A stretch of 64,000 bases of DNA from Desmonostoc muscorum LEGE 12446 (GCF_015207005.2 NZ_JADEXS020000001.1:3596001-3660000); one strand, 5' to 3'; shown: positions 17,981-28,756, counted from the first letter of the stretch. Made by a program: numbers and translations. The notes: generated from the letters alone by a model not told the origin.

Positions 17981-18429
17981 GGATTAGCCTCCCTTTTTTA
18001 AGGTGCTGCTTGCAGACAAATCAATTGCCTCCCGAATTGAGTGTCAATTTTTGATTTTTGATTTTTGATTTTTGATTGTGCTTTTTCGGTTAATTTCCCC
18101 CCTGTTATGGGCGGAACAAATCTCAAAGATCCTCGATGTGCTTGGCTACGCTATCATCAACTTAAAATCCACGAAGCCGCCACCTTTGTTCAGGATTAAT
18201 CTCAAATCGCAAATCTCAAATCTCAAATTGATTGATACTATTTTGGGTTGACGGAAGTTAAACAGCTTTTCCTGTGGGAAAATCTGACGCACTTCTAGTC
18301 GTCCAACCCGTCCAAAGTTTCAGCCTTGATTTAATGCAGTTTCGACACTAGACGCCCAAGGGGTGATTGCAAGTGACTTGACTTGACATTGGCCATAACT
18401 TATCGTCCTTACTGCCCAAGTTTTGATGA
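17981..18429. other. long gap between rpsK and rpoA with STRRs
   Basis: No gene is supported. TTTTTGA heptamers occupy 18048-18078, and CAAATCTC/CTCAAAT units occupy 18193-18229, their loose complement. Between them the sequence has no recognised feature. A small minus frame at 18348-18560 is a shadow of rpsK. The length makes an extra rpoA promoter plausible, but I see no clear promoter boxes. Confidence 0.5.
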
Positions 18430-18825
18430 TTAAACTCGACGGCGCTTGGGTGGACGGCAACCATTGTGAGGAATCGGGGTAATATCCCGAATGAGTGTAA
18501 TTTCCAGTCCTGCTCCTTGAAGTGCCCGGATAGCCGTTTCTCTACCTGCTCCTGGGCCACTGACCATTACCTCGATTTGGCGCATTCCTTGATCGATCGC
18601 TCGACGGGCTGCACTTTCAGCGGCGGTTTGCGCTGCAAAGGGAGTTCCCTTTTTTGCTCCCTTAAAGCCGCTAGAACCAGCGCTAGCCCAGGAGATAACA
18701 TCTCCATTTTGATCGGTAATGGTGACAATGCTATTGTTGAAAGTAGACTGGATGTAGGCCATCCCATTGGGGACGTTCCGTTTCTGCTTTTTGCTCCCGG
18801 ATTTTTTAGTTGGTTGTCTCGCCAT
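18430..18825 (-). CDS. rpsK: 30S ribosomal protein S11
   Basis: A 131-residue protein with the S11 core [18 protein letters not shown] and the terminal [10 protein letters not shown]. It lines the platform of the 30S subunit near the mRNA exit. It lies 58 bases after rpsM in the usual rpsM-rpsK-rpoA order. Confidence 0.97.
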   Translation of the reverse strand: MARQPTKKSGSKKQKRNVPNGMAYIQSTFNNSIVTITDQNGDVISWASAGSSGFKGAKKGTPFAAQTAAESAARRAIDQGMRQIEVMVSGPGAGRETAIRALQGAGLEITLIRDITPIPHNGCRPPKRRRV

Positions 18826-18883
18826 ACTTGTTTAGTTGATTTAAGGTAAAACTTGCTCTGTTTGGCAAGCATTGTCAAATTAT

Positions 18884-19264
18884 TTATTTACCTGGTGCTT
18901 TCTTCTTACCAGCCACTGTCTGCCTTCTGCCTCGACGGGTTCGAGCGTTGGTGCGAGTTCTCTGTCCTCTGACTGGCAAGCCCATGCGATGACGACGCCC
19001 TCTGTAGGTACCAATGTCAACTAAGCGCTTGATGTTCATCGACTCCCAACGCCGTAAGTCTCCTTCGACTTCATAGTTGGTTTCTATTTCTGCTCGCAGC
19101 TTAGCTACATCGGCGTCACTCAACTCTTTAACGCGGGTGTCTGGGTTCACACCTGTAGTCGCTAGAATTTCTTGCGATCGCGATAAACCTATTCCATAAA
19201 TGTAAGTTAGACCAATCTCAACGCGCTTATCGCGTGGAAGGTCTACTCCGGCAATACGTGCCAC
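18884..19264 (-). CDS. rpsM: 30S ribosomal protein S13
   Basis: A 126-residue protein opening [21 protein letters not shown], with the [23 protein letters not shown] rRNA/tRNA-contacting tail. It sits in the 30S head. Spacing to rpmJ upstream is 117 bases. Confidence 0.97.
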   Translation of the reverse strand: MARIAGVDLPRDKRVEIGLTYIYGIGLSRSQEILATTGVNPDTRVKELSDADVAKLRAEIETNYEVEGDLRRWESMNIKRLVDIGTYRGRRHRMGLPVRGQRTRTNARTRRGRRQTVAGKKKAPGK

Positions 19265-19381
19265 AATGAACTCTCCCTATTGTTGTCGCAATTACTGGCA
19301 GTTAAAAAACGTGATGAATCGCGTCTTTTCGTTTTAATTAATGATACGCGTGTTGCAACACTACTCTGTTGATTCAGAGCC

Positions 19382-19495
19382 TTATCCTTGACGTTGCTTG
19401 TGCTTGGGGTTGACGCAAATCACCATAACGCGACCACGACGTTTGATCACATTACATTTTTCACAGATTTTCTTGACTGAGGCTCTGACTTTCAT
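19382..19495 (-). CDS. rpmJ: 50S ribosomal protein L36
   Basis: A 37-codon gene, found by reading between infA and rpsM. The product begins [14 protein letters not shown] and ends NPKHKQRQG. The zinc-ribbon ligands C11, C14, C27 and H32 are all present, so unlike L31 here this protein keeps its metal site. The position in the infA-rpmJ-rpsM order is canonical. Confidence 0.95.
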   Translation of the reverse strand: MKVRASVKKICEKCNVIKRRGRVMVICVNPKHKQRQG

Positions 19496-19612
19496 GCCTT
19501 TTCTACTTTGACTCCAAATATTAAATTATAGCATTTTTTGGGAAATTATTCAGCTAAGTTGACTAGGAAACAGTCAAAAAGATGGTTTTATGGTAAACTT
19601 CTCTACATATAC

Positions 19613-19837
19613 TTACTTCTTTCTCAGTCGGTAGGTGATTCTGCCTTTAGTCAAGTCGTAGGGAGTTAGCTCTACCTTGACGCGATCGCCAGGCAAAATC
19701 TTGATATAATTACGGCGAATCTTGCCAGAAATGTGTGCTAGCACGTTAAAGCCATTGTCCAAGTCAACGCGAAACATCGCATTGGGCAAAGACTCTGTAA
19801 CCGTGCCTTCCATTTCAATCAAATCTTGCTTAGACAA
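19613..19837 (-). CDS. infA: translation initiation factor IF-1
   Basis: A 74-residue single OB-fold (S1-like) protein, [20 protein letters not shown] then [20 protein letters not shown], which occupies the 30S A site during initiation. Length and order (adk-infA-rpmJ) are typical. Confidence 0.97.
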
Positions 19838-19967
19838 TTTGTTTTTTCCTCAACTCAACAATCTCCTGTTCTTGTACAGCACTTCATCTGCAAAAGAACA
19901 CACTTTGAGAAATATATCAACACTTTCTTAATATATTTTAGCTAAAATTGTTCAACTTCCTGAGTTG

Positions 19968-20042
19968 ATAGGGAGTGGGGAGTGGGGAGTAGGGAGTGGT
20001 GAATTCTGTATTCCCTACTCCCTACTCCCTATTCCCTACTCA
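19968..20042. repeat. heptamer STRR hairpin between adk and infA
   Basis: GGGAGTG/GGGAGTA units (about 19970-19997) are followed after a short loop by CCCTACT units (about 20012-20041), the direct complement. The arms could form a strong hairpin between adk and infA. Confidence 0.85.
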
Positions 20043-20051
20043 CCCTGCTTT

Positions 20052-20603
20052 TTAAGCAATTATCTTTTGCAGTTCATCAGTGACTTCTTCTTGGGACTGG
20101 TTGCCATTGACTGTTAGGAGTTTTTGGCGATCGCGGTAATAATCAATTAAAGGTGCAGTTTCAGCGCGGTAAACTTCTAAACGACGACGAATCACTTCTT
20201 CGTTATCATCTTTTCGTCCTCGTGCAAGTAAACGCACTACTACCACATCATCTGGGACTTCGAGACTGACTACTCTTTCACCAGACTGGTCTAGCTGTTC
20301 GAGTAATTCCTCAAGAAAAACTGCTTGCTTGACAGTCCGAGGAAAACCATCGAGAATCCAACCATGCTTGGCATCTAACTGACTCAGCCGTTCCTGTACC
20401 ATTTCCTGTACTAGAATGTCTGGCACTAGTTCCCCTTTATCCATATAACTTTGAGCTTTAATGCCCAAACGGGTTTGCTTGGATAATGCTTCGCGCAATA
20501 TATCACCCGTAGAAACATGGGGAACTTGCCGATGGTCAGCTAATGTCTTAGCTTGTGTTCCTTTACCAGCTCCAGGCGGTCCCAAGAAGATTAGTCGCGT
20601 CAC
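20052..20603 (-). CDS. adk: adenylate kinase
   Basis: Catalyses ATP + AMP to 2 ADP. It is 183 residues long with P-loop GPPGAGKGT (8-16), AMP-site VSTGDILREAL and WILDGFPRTVKQA. The short LID region marks the short-type kinase usual in cyanobacteria. Translation starts at GTG, which overlaps the secY TAG by one base (TAGTG), so it is coupled to secY. Confidence 0.97.
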   Translation of the reverse strand: MTRLIFLGPPGAGKGTQAKTLADHRQVPHVSTGDILREALSKQTRLGIKAQSYMDKGELVPDILVQEMVQERLSQLDAKHGWILDGFPRTVKQAVFLEELLEQLDQSGERVVSLEVPDDVVVVRLLARGRKDDNEEVIRRRLEVYRAETAPLIDYYRDRQKLLTVNGNQSQEEVTDELQKIIA

Positions 20604-21916
20604 TATTGTTTCACCATTCCTTCATAGCGCTGAGAGATAACGTAAGTTTGGATTTGTCTTGCCGTATCTATCGCCACACCAACTAAAATTAACAAAGAGG
20701 TAGCACCCAGTCCCTTAAATGTGGGTACTCCTAAAGCACTTTCCACGCCGGTTGGGATAATAGCAACTAAGCCCAAAAAGACAGCACCCAAAAAAGTGAG
20801 TCTATTTGACACCCGTTCGATATACTCGCTAGTTGCCTTGCCAGGACGAATACCAGGAATACTGGAACCCATTTTCTTCAAGTTTTGTGCTACATCTACT
20901 GGGTTGAGAATCAACGAAGAATAGAAGTAGCTGAAGAAAACGATGGAAATCATGTAGACTAGGGCATAAAGCCAAGAACCAGAACCGCTGGGACTCAGAT
21001 AAGTGTTAACTATATTGGCCAATTCAGCATTTTTGGTGAAATTGGCGATTAACAATGGCAAACTGAGGATAGCAGCAGCAAAAATAATTGGCATGACGCC
21101 GCCTTGATTGAGGCGCAAAGGTAGGAAACTACGCTGCTCTGCCAAAACTCGCCGACCTACTTGCCGACGAGCCGAAATAATTGGGATGCGACGCATTCCT
21201 TCCTGCACAACCACAATACCAACAATTGTTGCCAGGAATACTAAGATTAACACGATCACGCGGCCTACTGTTTCCCGACCGCCCACTTGCACCAAATCGA
21301 TGGTATCGCCTAAAGCTTTAGGTAATGACGCGACAATGTTGACAAAAATCAACAAGGATGCACCATTACCAATGCCGCGTTCTGTAATCAGTTCTGATGC
21401 CCACATGACGAACATGGAACCAGCAGTGAGGGCGATCGCAGTTTCAGCGACAAATAGTGGTCCTGGTGTTAAGGCAAACTGCTGGAGGAATAATGCCGAA
21501 AAAGCGGTACTTTGAACAATTGCCCAACCTACAGTAACGTAGCGGGTAATTTGCGAGATTTTCCGCCGGCCAGCTTCCCCTTCATTTTTCTGTAAATTTT
21601 CTAAAGATGGAATCGCAGCGGTGAGCAATTGGATGATAATGGACGCATTAATAAAGGGCAAAATCCCTAAAGCAAAGACTCCCAAAGTTGAAAGTCCCCG
21701 CCCAGAGAATATATCCAATAAACCGAATATGGAATTATTACCCGATATGGCGTCGTGAAACCGCCCTCTATCAATCCCTGGTACTGGCAAGAAGATACCA
21801 AGACGAACCAAAATTAAAATACCGACAGTGACAAGCAGCCTACCTCTCAGCCCGGCTGCTTGTGCCATCTGCATAAAAGTTTCTTGAGCCGTTGGGGCTT
21901 TATCTCGACTGATCAT
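20603..21916 (-). CDS. secY: preprotein translocase subunit SecY
   Basis: A 437-residue channel-forming subunit with ten hydrophobic helices. Typical features are VRLGIFLPVPGIDR near the start, the plug region GLSTLGVFALGILPFINASII, and RQVGRRVLAEQRSFLPLRLNQGG-type cytoplasmic loops that bind SecA or ribosome. It is located downstream of rplO and upstream of adk. A strong ATG is followed by a soluble N-terminus. Confidence 0.97.
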   Translation of the reverse strand: MISRDKAPTAQETFMQMAQAAGLRGRLLVTVGILILVRLGIFLPVPGIDRGRFHDAISGNNSIFGLLDIFSGRGLSTLGVFALGILPFINASIIIQLLTAAIPSLENLQKNEGEAGRRKISQITRYVTVGWAIVQSTAFSALFLQQFALTPGPLFVAETAIALTAGSMFVMWASELITERGIGNGASLLIFVNIVASLPKALGDTIDLVQVGGRETVGRVIVLILVFLATIVGIVVVQEGMRRIPIISARRQVGRRVLAEQRSFLPLRLNQGGVMPIIFAAAILSLPLLIANFTKNAELANIVNTYLSPSGSGSWLYALVYMISIVFFSYFYSSLILNPVDVAQNLKKMGSSIPGIRPGKATSEYIERVSNRLTFLGAVFLGLVAIIPTGVESALGVPTFKGLGATSLLILVGVAIDTARQIQTYVISQRYEGMVKQ

Positions 21917-21990
21917 AGAGTGCTACCTTTATAGTGAACCAGGCGCTGGCAGCGAGTTGGCTTGCATTTAAGTGCCCTATTCCGGTTCAC

Positions 21991-22434
21991 TCATAAGACT
22001 TCACAACTCCCACCAGCTGCTTCAATTTTGCTACGAGCTGTACCTGTGAAAGCTGCCGCTTTGACGTTGAGCGGAACGCTCAATTCCCCGTTACCCAAAA
22101 TTTTCAATGGGCCTTTAGCACCAGTAATGATCCCTGCTGCTTCCAAGGAGGTCAAAGTTACTTCGGTATTAGCGGGAAGTGAGGCTAGCTTCTCTACATT
22201 AATCGTAGTGTAATTCTTCCGATTCACAACCGGAAAGCCCTTGAGTTTGGGTAAGCGGCGGTACAATGGCTGTTGACCACCTTCAAAACCTGGTCTAGTA
22301 CCGCTACCAGAGCGAGATTTTTGACCCCGCATACCTAGACCAGCACTGGCACCTTGACCGGCAGAAATACCCCTACCTACACGCTTCTTGCGTTTCTTTG
22401 AGCCTTTTTGCGGCTTAACATCGTTGAGTCTCAT
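21991..22434 (-). CDS. rplO: 50S ribosomal protein L15
   Basis: A 147-residue protein, [22 protein letters not shown] then [22 protein letters not shown], the L15 signature with its Gly/Arg-rich extension. It follows rpsE directly; no rpmD (L30) lies between them. Confidence 0.97.
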   Translation of the reverse strand: MRLNDVKPQKGSKKRKKRVGRGISAGQGASAGLGMRGQKSRSGSGTRPGFEGGQQPLYRRLPKLKGFPVVNRKNYTTINVEKLASLPANTEVTLTSLEAAGIITGAKGPLKILGNGELSVPLNVKAAAFTGTARSKIEAAGGSCEVL

Positions 22435-22437
22435 AAG

Positions 22438-22563
22438 CTAAAAATGTCATTTGTCGTTGGTCTTATGTCATTTGTCATTTGTCGTTTGTCATTTGTCCTT
22501 TGTTATTCACTAATGACGATTGTACAGACGCGATTAATCGCGTCTCTACTGACTAATGACTAA
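22438..22563. repeat. STRR block with palindrome between rpsE and rplO
   Basis: TTTGTCATTTGTC heptamers (about 22446-22503) and AATGACT units flank the palindrome with core GACGCGATTAATCGCGTC (22521-22549). This is the position where rpmD sits in many other bacteria; no coding frame remains. Confidence 0.8.
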
Positions 22564-23091
22564 TTAGATGTAGAGATTTTGAATAGGAATACCGCGATCT
22601 TCGGCGACTTCAGAAAGGGTACGCAGTGTAGATAAGGCGTTGACTGCGGCTCTAGCATTGTTGAGTGGATTGTTGGAGCCAAGTTGCTTAGCTAGGACGT
22701 TGCGAACTCCTGCCAATTCCAATACAGTCCGCACAGCACCACCAGCAATTACCCCAGTACCGGGTGCGGCTGGGCGCATAATCACCTTTGCACCACCACC
22801 GACACCATCAATGGGATGGGGGATGGAGTTGGATTTGGTGATTGGGATATCAATGAGGTGTTTTTTGCCGTCGGCTACACCTTTTTTCACTGCTCCAATT
22901 ACATCTGAGGCTTTGCCTACTCCTACACCAACTTGACCGCGTTCGTTACCAACGACGACGATCGCTCGGAAGCTCAGTTTTTTACCGCCTTTAACGACCT
23001 TACTCACGCGTCGGATTTGAATTACCCGCTCTTGCCAAGTGGTTTCTTCTTTTTTGGCACGCTTGGTTCTACTTTTACGCTCTGTTGCCAT
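22564..23091 (-). CDS. rpsE: 30S ribosomal protein S5
   Basis: About 175 residues from ATG 23091 ([14 protein letters not shown]). It shows the double-stranded-RNA-like domain [23 protein letters not shown] and the GVGKASDV and [21 protein letters not shown] stretches tied to decoding accuracy. The frame opens two codons earlier, but MATER is the expected start. Confidence 0.97.
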   Translation of the reverse strand: MATERKSRTKRAKKEETTWQERVIQIRRVSKVVKGGKKLSFRAIVVVGNERGQVGVGVGKASDVIGAVKKGVADGKKHLIDIPITKSNSIPHPIDGVGGGAKVIMRPAAPGTGVIAGGAVRTVLELAGVRNVLAKQLGSNNPLNNARAAVNALSTLRTLSEVAEDRGIPIQNLYI

Positions 23092-23103
23092 AATCAATGT
23101 TCT

Positions 23104-23198
23104 CTTAATGTCATTTGTCAGTTGTCATTTGTCAGTTGTCATTTGTCCTTTGTCATTTGTCCAATGACTAAATGACCAATGACTAATGACCAATGACT
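23104..23198. repeat. heptamer STRR hairpin between rplR and rpsE
   Basis: TTTGTCAGTTGTCA units (23110-23160) are followed by AATGACTAATGACC units (23162-23197). These are partly complementary arms filling the gap. Confidence 0.8.
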
Positions 23199-23561
23199 TT
23201 AGAAATCTAAACCAGCTTCGCGGGCTGCATCTGCTAGTGCTTTGACACGACCATGATATAGGTTGCCACCGCGATCGAAGACTACTTTAGTGATGCCCTT
23301 TTCTAGCGATCGCACTGCTATCAACTTACCAACTTGTACCGATGCGTCACGGTTAGCGCCTGAAGCTAAACTCGATTTCAACTCTGGTTCTATAGTTGAT
23401 GCTGCCACTATGGTGTGATGCTGTGTATCATCAATTATCTGGGCATAAATATGCTCATTAGAACGAAATATTGCTAAACGCGGACGTTCTGGGGAGCCAA
23501 TTACTTTGCCACGAACGCGTCGATGGCGACGCTGTTTTGATTCTCTACGAGTAAGTTTCAT
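23199..23561 (-). CDS. rplR: 50S ribosomal protein L18
   Basis: A 120-residue 5S-rRNA-binding protein, [20 protein letters not shown] then [18 protein letters not shown], with [26 protein letters not shown] at the end. The start is two bases past the rplF stop, so it is tightly coupled. Confidence 0.97.
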   Translation of the reverse strand: MKLTRRESKQRRHRRVRGKVIGSPERPRLAIFRSNEHIYAQIIDDTQHHTIVAASTIEPELKSSLASGANRDASVQVGKLIAVRSLEKGITKVVFDRGGNLYHGRVKALADAAREAGLDF

Positions 23562-23563
23562 TT

Positions 23564-24112
23564 TTACTTCTTACCACTCTTACCAGTCTTACCAGCTTTA
23601 CGTCTTACCACTTCACCGGCATAGCGAATACCTTTGCCTTTGTAAGGTTCTGGTGGGCGAACGGCACGAATTTTCGCTGCTGTGTTGCCGACAATTTCTT
23701 TGTCATAGCCACTGACGATGACGTTAGTGGTACCTTCTACTGCAAACTGAATTCCTTCTGGTGGTTCAATTTGCACCTGATGGCTGTAACCCATATTTAA
23801 AACTAGGTTACGTCCTTGAACTTGTGCCCGGTAACCAACACCTTGAATTTCCAGACGGCGTTGAAAACCTTGGGAGACTCCCTCAACCATGTTGGCAACT
23901 AAAGTGCGACTCAAGCCGTGCAATTGCCTGGAAGTACGGGTGTCATCTCGACGAGTTACTTGTAATATTTCTCCCTCTTGGGAGACGATAACGTTAGCGG
24001 GTAAATTGCGAGAAAGTTCTCCTTTGGGCCCTTTCACCACAACCTTAGTACCATCGATCGCCACTTGTACTTTGGCGGGAACAGTAATTGGACGTCTACC
24101 AATACGAGACAT
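23564..24112 (-). CDS. rplF: 50S ribosomal protein L6
   Basis: A 182-residue protein, [21 protein letters not shown], with the C-terminal [16 protein letters not shown] signature near the factor-binding site. A basic [11 protein letters not shown] tail follows. The next gene starts two bases after its stop. Confidence 0.97.
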   Translation of the reverse strand: MSRIGRRPITVPAKVQVAIDGTKVVVKGPKGELSRNLPANVIVSQEGEILQVTRRDDTRTSRQLHGLSRTLVANMVEGVSQGFQRRLEIQGVGYRAQVQGRNLVLNMGYSHQVQIEPPEGIQFAVEGTTNVIVSGYDKEIVGNTAAKIRAVRPPEPYKGKGIRYAGEVVRRKAGKTGKSGKK

Positions 24113-24275
24113 GACTTTTTGTCCTTTGTTATTTGTCCTTTGTTATTTGTCTTTTGTTATTTGCCCTTTGTTATTTGCCCTTTGTTATTTGTTATTTGTC
24201 TTTTGCTAATGACAAATGACCAATGACTAATGACCAATGACTAATGACCAATGACTAATGACAAATGACTAATGA
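24113..24275. repeat. largest STRR hairpin of the ribosomal cluster (rpsH-rplF gap)
   Basis: The whole gap is heptamer repeat: TTTGTTATTTGTCC-type units from 24118 to 24208, then AATGACCAATGACT-type units from 24209 to 24275. The second block is the approximate reverse complement of the first, so the transcript can form one long imperfect stem. Confidence 0.88.
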
Positions 24276-24677
24276 CTACCAAATGTAGCAAAGCACTTCG
24301 CCACCCAAGTTCTGACGCCGCGCTTCGCGGTCAGTCATAATGCCACTGGATGTGGAAATAATGGCGATGCCGATGCCACCTAGTACCCTTGGTAATTCTT
24401 TTCTATTGGAGTAAACACGCAAACCAGGCTTACTGACTCGCTTGAGAGCGGTGATCAGAGGCTGACGATTTTTACCCTTGTATTTCAAGGAAATCACCAG
24501 ATTGCGTTTTACTTCATCTCCTGCCTCTTCAAATTCACCAATAAAACCTTCCTCCCGCAGCACTTTGGCAATACTACGGGTCATTTTTGTAGCTGGCACT
24601 TGTGTAGTTTGATGCCGTGCCAGGTTGGCATTGCGGATGCGCGTCAGCATATCTGCAATTGTGTCGTTAGCCGCCAT
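24276..24677 (-). CDS. rpsH: 30S ribosomal protein S8
   Basis: A 133-residue protein, [20 protein letters not shown] with the C-terminal [34 protein letters not shown], an early binder of 16S rRNA. It is 20 bases after rplE; rpsN is absent between them. Confidence 0.97.
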   Translation of the reverse strand: MAANDTIADMLTRIRNANLARHQTTQVPATKMTRSIAKVLREEGFIGEFEEAGDEVKRNLVISLKYKGKNRQPLITALKRVSKPGLRVYSNRKELPRVLGGIGIAIISTSSGIMTDREARRQNLGGEVLCYIW

Positions 24678-24697
24678 CGTTCCCTCTATAGATGAAC

Positions 24698-25246
24698 TTA
24701 TTGATCGCGAAAGGGCATTCCTAATTCTTTAAGTAAGGCACGACCCTCTTCGTCGTTTTTTGCTGTGGTGATAATGGAAATATCCAAACCACGGACTTGA
24801 TCGATGTTGTCGTACTCGACTTCTGGAAAAATTAGCTGTTCTCTGACACCCAGAGTATAGTTCCCGCGTCCGTCAAAGCTTTTAGGGCTGACGCCGCGAA
24901 AATCTCTAATTCTGGGTAGTGATAGGCTAACAAGTCTGTCAAGAAAGGCATACATTCTCTCGGCTCTCAGGGTTACCATAATACCGACAGGCATCCCTTG
25001 ACGAATTTTAAAGCCAGCGATCGCTTTTTTCGCCCGCGTCACTACTGGTTTTTGACCAGTGATTAACGCAATTTCGTTGATAGAAGCTTCCAGCGCCTTC
25101 GCATTTTGAGCTGCTTCACCCAAACCCCGGTTAATAGTAATTTTTACCAACTTCGGTACTTGATGAACGTTGGTATATTCAAACTGCTGGGTCAGCTTGG
25201 GGACGATTGTCTCTTGATATAAGGTTTTGAGTCTTGTTGTCGCCAT
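24698..25246 (-). CDS. rplE: 50S ribosomal protein L5
   Basis: A 182-residue 5S-rRNA-binding protein with [40 protein letters not shown] and [21 protein letters not shown]. Length and position after rplX are typical. Confidence 0.97.
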   Translation of the reverse strand: MATTRLKTLYQETIVPKLTQQFEYTNVHQVPKLVKITINRGLGEAAQNAKALEASINEIALITGQKPVVTRAKKAIAGFKIRQGMPVGIMVTLRAERMYAFLDRLVSLSLPRIRDFRGVSPKSFDGRGNYTLGVREQLIFPEVEYDNIDQVRGLDISIITTAKNDEEGRALLKELGMPFRDQ

Positions 25247-25284
25247 AGTTTTTTGTCCTGATGTCCCTGGGCTTGGTCAGGGAA

Positions 25285-25349
25285 CCTTTAATTTTGGATT
25301 TTAGATTTTGGATTTGGGATTAAATTTAAAATCTAAAATCTCAAGTTGG
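25285..25349. repeat. STRR hairpin between rplX and rplE, TTTTGGAT type
   Basis: Units of TTTTGGAT/TTTTAGAT (about 25289-25320) face AATCTAAAATCTC units (about 25322-25345). They form a short complementary pair within the gap. Confidence 0.75.
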
Positions 25350-25359
25350 CTAATTCTTG

Positions 25360-25713
25360 TTATTTATCAAGAATTTCACCAGTTTTCTTGAGCTTTCTGA
25401 CTTTTTTGCCTTCTGACGTAAAGGTGTAACAAACACGACTAGCAACGTTTTGCTTGGTGGAATAAAGCATGACGTTGGAGCTATGAATGGGGAATTCTTG
25501 GGTGACAATTCGCCCTGATTCTCCTTCTTGCTGGGGTTTGACGTGCTTGGTTTTAATGTTGACACCTTTGACGACAACTTTACTCAGTTGGGGAAGTGCT
25601 TGGATAATTTCACCAACTTTTCCTTTGTCTTTACCAGCAATTACTTGTACGGTGTCGCCAGTTTTGACGTGCATTTTGTGGAATACTTTGGGCGTACCCT
25701 GTTTGCCTGCCAT
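25360..25713 (-). CDS. rplX: 50S ribosomal protein L24
   Basis: A 117-residue protein, [22 protein letters not shown], the KOW-motif rRNA binder that starts 50S assembly. Its ATG overlaps the rplN stop by one base (TAATG). Confidence 0.97.
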   Translation of the reverse strand: MAGKQGTPKVFHKMHVKTGDTVQVIAGKDKGKVGEIIQALPQLSKVVVKGVNIKTKHVKPQQEGESGRIVTQEFPIHSSNVMLYSTKQNVASRVCYTFTSEGKKVRKLKKTGEILDK

Positions 25714-26081
25714 TACAGCACCTCCGGAGCCAGAGAAACAATTTTGGTAAAGTTTTTATCGCGGAGTTCCCGAGCAACTGGGCCAAAAACCCGTGTGCCT
25801 CTGGGATTACCGTCTTTGTTAATAATTACAGCCGCATTATCGTCAAAGCGAATACTCATACCGCTATCACGATTTACGGCTTTCCGAGTACGGACAATTA
25901 CTGCTTCCACAACATCAGACTTCTTGACAGCCATATTGGGTGTAGCATCTTTAACAACAGCAATAATCTTGTCGCCAATAAAACCATAACGGCGGTTACC
26001 TCCGCCCAATACGCGGATGCACATTAGTTTTCGGGCACCGCTATTATCTGCGACATTTAAGTAAGTCTGGGGTTGAATCAC
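25713..26081 (-). CDS. rplN: 50S ribosomal protein L14
   Basis: A 122-residue protein, [27 protein letters not shown], then [29 protein letters not shown]. It forms an intersubunit bridge and is translationally coupled to rplX. Confidence 0.98.
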   Translation of the reverse strand: MIQPQTYLNVADNSGARKLMCIRVLGGGNRRYGFIGDKIIAVVKDATPNMAVKKSDVVEAVIVRTRKAVNRDSGMSIRFDDNAAVIINKDGNPRGTRVFGPVARELRDKNFTKIVSLAPEVL

Positions 26082-26128
26082 GATTTTACTCCCTTGTAAT
26101 GTTGTTAGAAAACTAACAACTATGAGGT

Positions 26129-26377
26129 TTAAGTAGGTTTGACGTTCAGGATTTCTGTGATTTTCCAGCGTTTAGTTTTACTCAGGGGTCTAGTTTCCTG
26201 AATCCGGACGCGATCGCCCACTTTACACTGATTTTCTTCGTCGTGAACTTTATAGCGCTGGGTGTTGACTACAATCTTGCCGTACTTGGGATGAGGAGCG
26301 CGGTTTTCTATAGCAACTACTACCGTTTTTTGCATTTTGTCGCTCACTACCAAGCCAACTCGTTCTTTGACTGCCAT
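26129..26377 (-). CDS. rpsQ: 30S ribosomal protein S17
   Basis: An 82-residue OB-fold protein, [20 protein letters not shown] then [19 protein letters not shown], ending [20 protein letters not shown]. It starts 6 bases after rpmC. Confidence 0.97.
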   Translation of the reverse strand: MAVKERVGLVVSDKMQKTVVVAIENRAPHPKYGKIVVNTQRYKVHDEENQCKVGDRVRIQETRPLSKTKRWKITEILNVKPT

Positions 26378-26383
26378 AATCTC

Positions 26384-26611
26384 CTACTCTTCTGCTTGCG
26401 GCGGTTGATTTGCTGCCCGTTTGCGTTCTCCCTCGACCGTCAGCAATTGTGCTAGGCGGTGCTTAGCATGTTTGAACTGGTGGGGCTTATCTAGCTGTCT
26501 TGTGGCTTTTTGCAAGCGCAACTGAAATAGTTGTCTTTTAACAGCGAGAATTTCATCAGAAATTTTCTCGTCACTTAATTCTCTTGCTTCTGAAATTTTG
26601 GGAAGAGGCAT
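26384..26611 (-). CDS. rpmC: 50S ribosomal protein L29
   Basis: A 75-residue helical-hairpin protein at the peptide exit, SEARELSDEKISDEILAVKR then QFKHAKHRLAQLLTVEGER. It starts 3 bases after rplP. Confidence 0.95.
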   Translation of the reverse strand: MPLPKISEARELSDEKISDEILAVKRQLFQLRLQKATRQLDKPHQFKHAKHRLAQLLTVEGERKRAANQPPQAEE

Positions 26612-26614
26612 GAC

Positions 26615-27040
26615 CTACTCCTGCTCCTGTGGTTGAGAGCGCACAATAAATTTGGTTTTTATTGGCAGCTTAAATGCAGCCAAACGCATAGCTTCACGGG
26701 CAATTTCTTCAGAAACGCCAGCGATTTCAAACATGATTCGACCTGGCTTGACTACAGCCACCCAAAACTCTGGCGAACCTTTACCAGAACCCATCCGGGT
26801 TTCAGCGGGACGCATGGTTACAGGTTTATCAGGGAAAATCCGAATCCAGATTTGTCCACCCCGACGAATATAACGAGTCATTGCTCGACGGGAAGCTTCT
26901 ATTTGCCGGGAGGTAATCCAAGCAGGTTCTTGAGCTTGGAGTGCAAAATCACCGAAGTTAAGGGTACTGCCACGGCTGGCTAGTCCCTCCATCCGTCCGC
27001 GCTGTTGTTTGCGGAATTTAGTTCTTCTAGGACTTAACAT
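26615..27040 (-). CDS. rplP: 50S ribosomal protein L16
   Basis: A 141-residue protein, [19 protein letters not shown] then [28 protein letters not shown], located by the A site and central protuberance. Confidence 0.97.
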   Translation of the reverse strand: MLSPRRTKFRKQQRGRMEGLASRGSTLNFGDFALQAQEPAWITSRQIEASRRAMTRYIRRGGQIWIRIFPDKPVTMRPAETRMGSGKGSPEFWVAVVKPGRIMFEIAGVSEEIAREAMRLAAFKLPIKTKFIVRSQPQEQE

Positions 27041-27144
27041 GATTGGGTACTAGGGATTAGGGATTGGGGATTAGGGATTGGGGATTAGGGATTAGGGATT
27101 GAGAATTCTTACCCAGTCCCCAGTTCCCAGTCCCCAGTTCCCAT
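27041..27144. repeat. heptamer STRR hairpin between rpsC and rplP
   Basis: GGGATTA/GGGATTG units at about 27052-27101 are followed by CCCAGTC/CCCAGTT units at about 27113-27143. The G-rich arm can pair with the C-rich arm. It fills the entire gap between rpsC and rplP. Confidence 0.88.
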
Positions 27145-27927
27145 TTACCCTTCATTTGAGCGGTCTTCAAATTGTTGGCGACGGCGTTGTTGTTGACGGC
27201 GACGGGGTTCACGTTCACGATCGCCACGATCGCGATCGCGTTCCCGAGCTGCGGGTGGTGGTGCAGTTTCTTCTTGTCCAGGGATAATTTCTCCCTTGAA
27301 CACCCACACTTTGATACCCAAAATCCCGTAAACAGTTTTTGCTGTGCAATAGGAGTAATCAATGTCAGCCCGTAAGGTATGTAGAGGTACTCTACCCTCA
27401 CGAGTCCACTCTGTCCGGGCAATTTCTGCACCGTTGAGCCGGCCGCTGACTTGAATTTTTATACCTTGGACACCAGCGCGTTGGGCACGCTGAATCGCTT
27501 GTCGGACTACCCGCCGAAAGGAAACACGGCGTTCCAGTTGTTGAGCAATGTATTCGGCAATCAGGTAGGCATCAGCATCAACTCGTTGCACTTCAACTAC
27601 GTTAATGCGAATTTGGCGATTACTACCCAATAGTCCTTGGAGTCCAGTACGCAAGGATTCTATACCTTGTCCACCGCGACCCACTACTACCCCTGGTCTA
27701 GCTGTGCGTACTTCTAAGTCGATTTGATCGGCTTTGCGCTCAATCCGCACTTCGGAAATTCCGGCATTGTTTTGAGCGAGTCTGCCGAGCTTTTGTTCTA
27801 TGTATGTACGGAGTTTGTAGTCTTCTTGTAAAAGTTCTGGATAGCGTTCCGGAACGGCAAACCAACGGGATTGATGTTCTTGTGTAATACCCAGACGAAA
27901 ACCAACTGGATGAATTTTCTGTCCCAC
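27145..27927 (-). CDS. rpsC: 30S ribosomal protein S3
   Basis: A 260-residue protein from GTG 27927, reading [13 protein letters not shown], the universal S3 start. GAGGAAG lies about 6 bases upstream, which decides this start over an ATG 18 codons earlier. The KH domain [15 protein letters not shown] and C-terminal [16 protein letters not shown] are clear. After these the protein has an unusual Arg/Gln-rich tail ([27 protein letters not shown]) longer than in E. coli. Confidence 0.97.
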   Translation of the reverse strand: MGQKIHPVGFRLGITQEHQSRWFAVPERYPELLQEDYKLRTYIEQKLGRLAQNNAGISEVRIERKADQIDLEVRTARPGVVVGRGGQGIESLRTGLQGLLGSNRQIRINVVEVQRVDADAYLIAEYIAQQLERRVSFRRVVRQAIQRAQRAGVQGIKIQVSGRLNGAEIARTEWTREGRVPLHTLRADIDYSYCTAKTVYGILGIKVWVFKGEIIPGQEETAPPPAARERDRDRGDREREPRRRQQQRRRQQFEDRSNEG

Positions 27928-27958
27928 GAATACTTCCTCTAAAATTTCTGACTTTAGG

Positions 27959-28315
27959 TTATTTTTCTGGGGCGGGGCCAACAGCGACAGTAATATGACA
28001 TGTCGGCTTGCGAATTTGGTAAGCTCTACCTTGCGCCCTTGGTTGGAATCGTTTCAGGACAGGCCCTTGGTCGGCATAAGCCTGAGTAATTATTAGTTGA
28101 GTCCGATCTAAGCCAGCGTTGTGTTCGGCGTTCGCAGCAGCGCTTCTGAGAACCTTCAATATGGGTTCAGTGGCGCGATAGGGCATGAATTCCAGGATGA
28201 TTAACGCTTCTCGATAGGATAGCCCGCGGATTTGATCCAGTACACGACGCACTTTCAAGGGGGAAATGCGTATAAAACGGGCGATCGCTTTGACTTGAGT
28301 AGTATCAGTAGCCAT
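27959..28315 (-). CDS. rplV: 50S ribosomal protein L22
   Basis: 118 residues from ATG 28315 ([19 protein letters not shown]). It has the long beta-hairpin that lines the exit tunnel ([21 protein letters not shown]). Residues encoded upstream to 28357 come from repeat DNA and are excluded. Confidence 0.97.
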   Translation of the reverse strand: MATDTTQVKAIARFIRISPLKVRRVLDQIRGLSYREALIILEFMPYRATEPILKVLRSAAANAEHNAGLDRTQLIITQAYADQGPVLKRFQPRAQGRAYQIRKPTCHITVAVGPAPEK

Positions 28316-28324
28316 AATTTTCTC

Positions 28325-28474
28325 CATTTTTGTCATTTGTCTTTTGTCATTTGTCACTTGTCTTTTGTCCTTTGTCTTTTGTCATCTGTCATCTGTCCTT
28401 TAAGTAATTGACTAATGACTAATGACTAATAACTAATGACCAATAACCAATGACCAATGACTAATGACTAATGA
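28325..28474. repeat. heptamer STRR hairpin between rpsS and rplV
   Basis: TTTGTCATTTGTC units (about 28330-28398) are followed by AATGACTAATGACC units (about 28408-28474). The arms are partly complementary, giving another predicted transcript hairpin that fills the gap. Confidence 0.85.
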
Positions 28475-28753
28475 CTACCTACCTGATTTTTTGTCGCTTT
28501 TTCCATGACCCCTGTAGGTGCGTGTTGGGGCAAATTCACCCAACTTGTGTCCTACCATCTGTTCATTTACAAATACTGGAACGTGTTGGCGTCCGTTATG
28601 AACAGCTATGGTATGACCAACCATTAGAGGCAAAATTGTCGAAGCTCTTGACCAAGTTTTAATAACTTCTTTTCTGTTATTGTCGTTGAGCTTTTCAATT
28701 TTCTTAAGGAGATGATCCGCAACGAAGGGACCTTTTTTTAGAGAACGACCCAT
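28475..28753 (-). CDS. rpsS: 30S ribosomal protein S19
   Basis: A 92-residue protein, [20 protein letters not shown] then [32 protein letters not shown]. It lies in the 30S head next to S13. Confidence 0.97.
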   Translation of the reverse strand: MGRSLKKGPFVADHLLKKIEKLNDNNRKEVIKTWSRASTILPLMVGHTIAVHNGRQHVPVFVNEQMVGHKLGEFAPTRTYRGHGKSDKKSGR

Positions 28754-28756
28754 AGT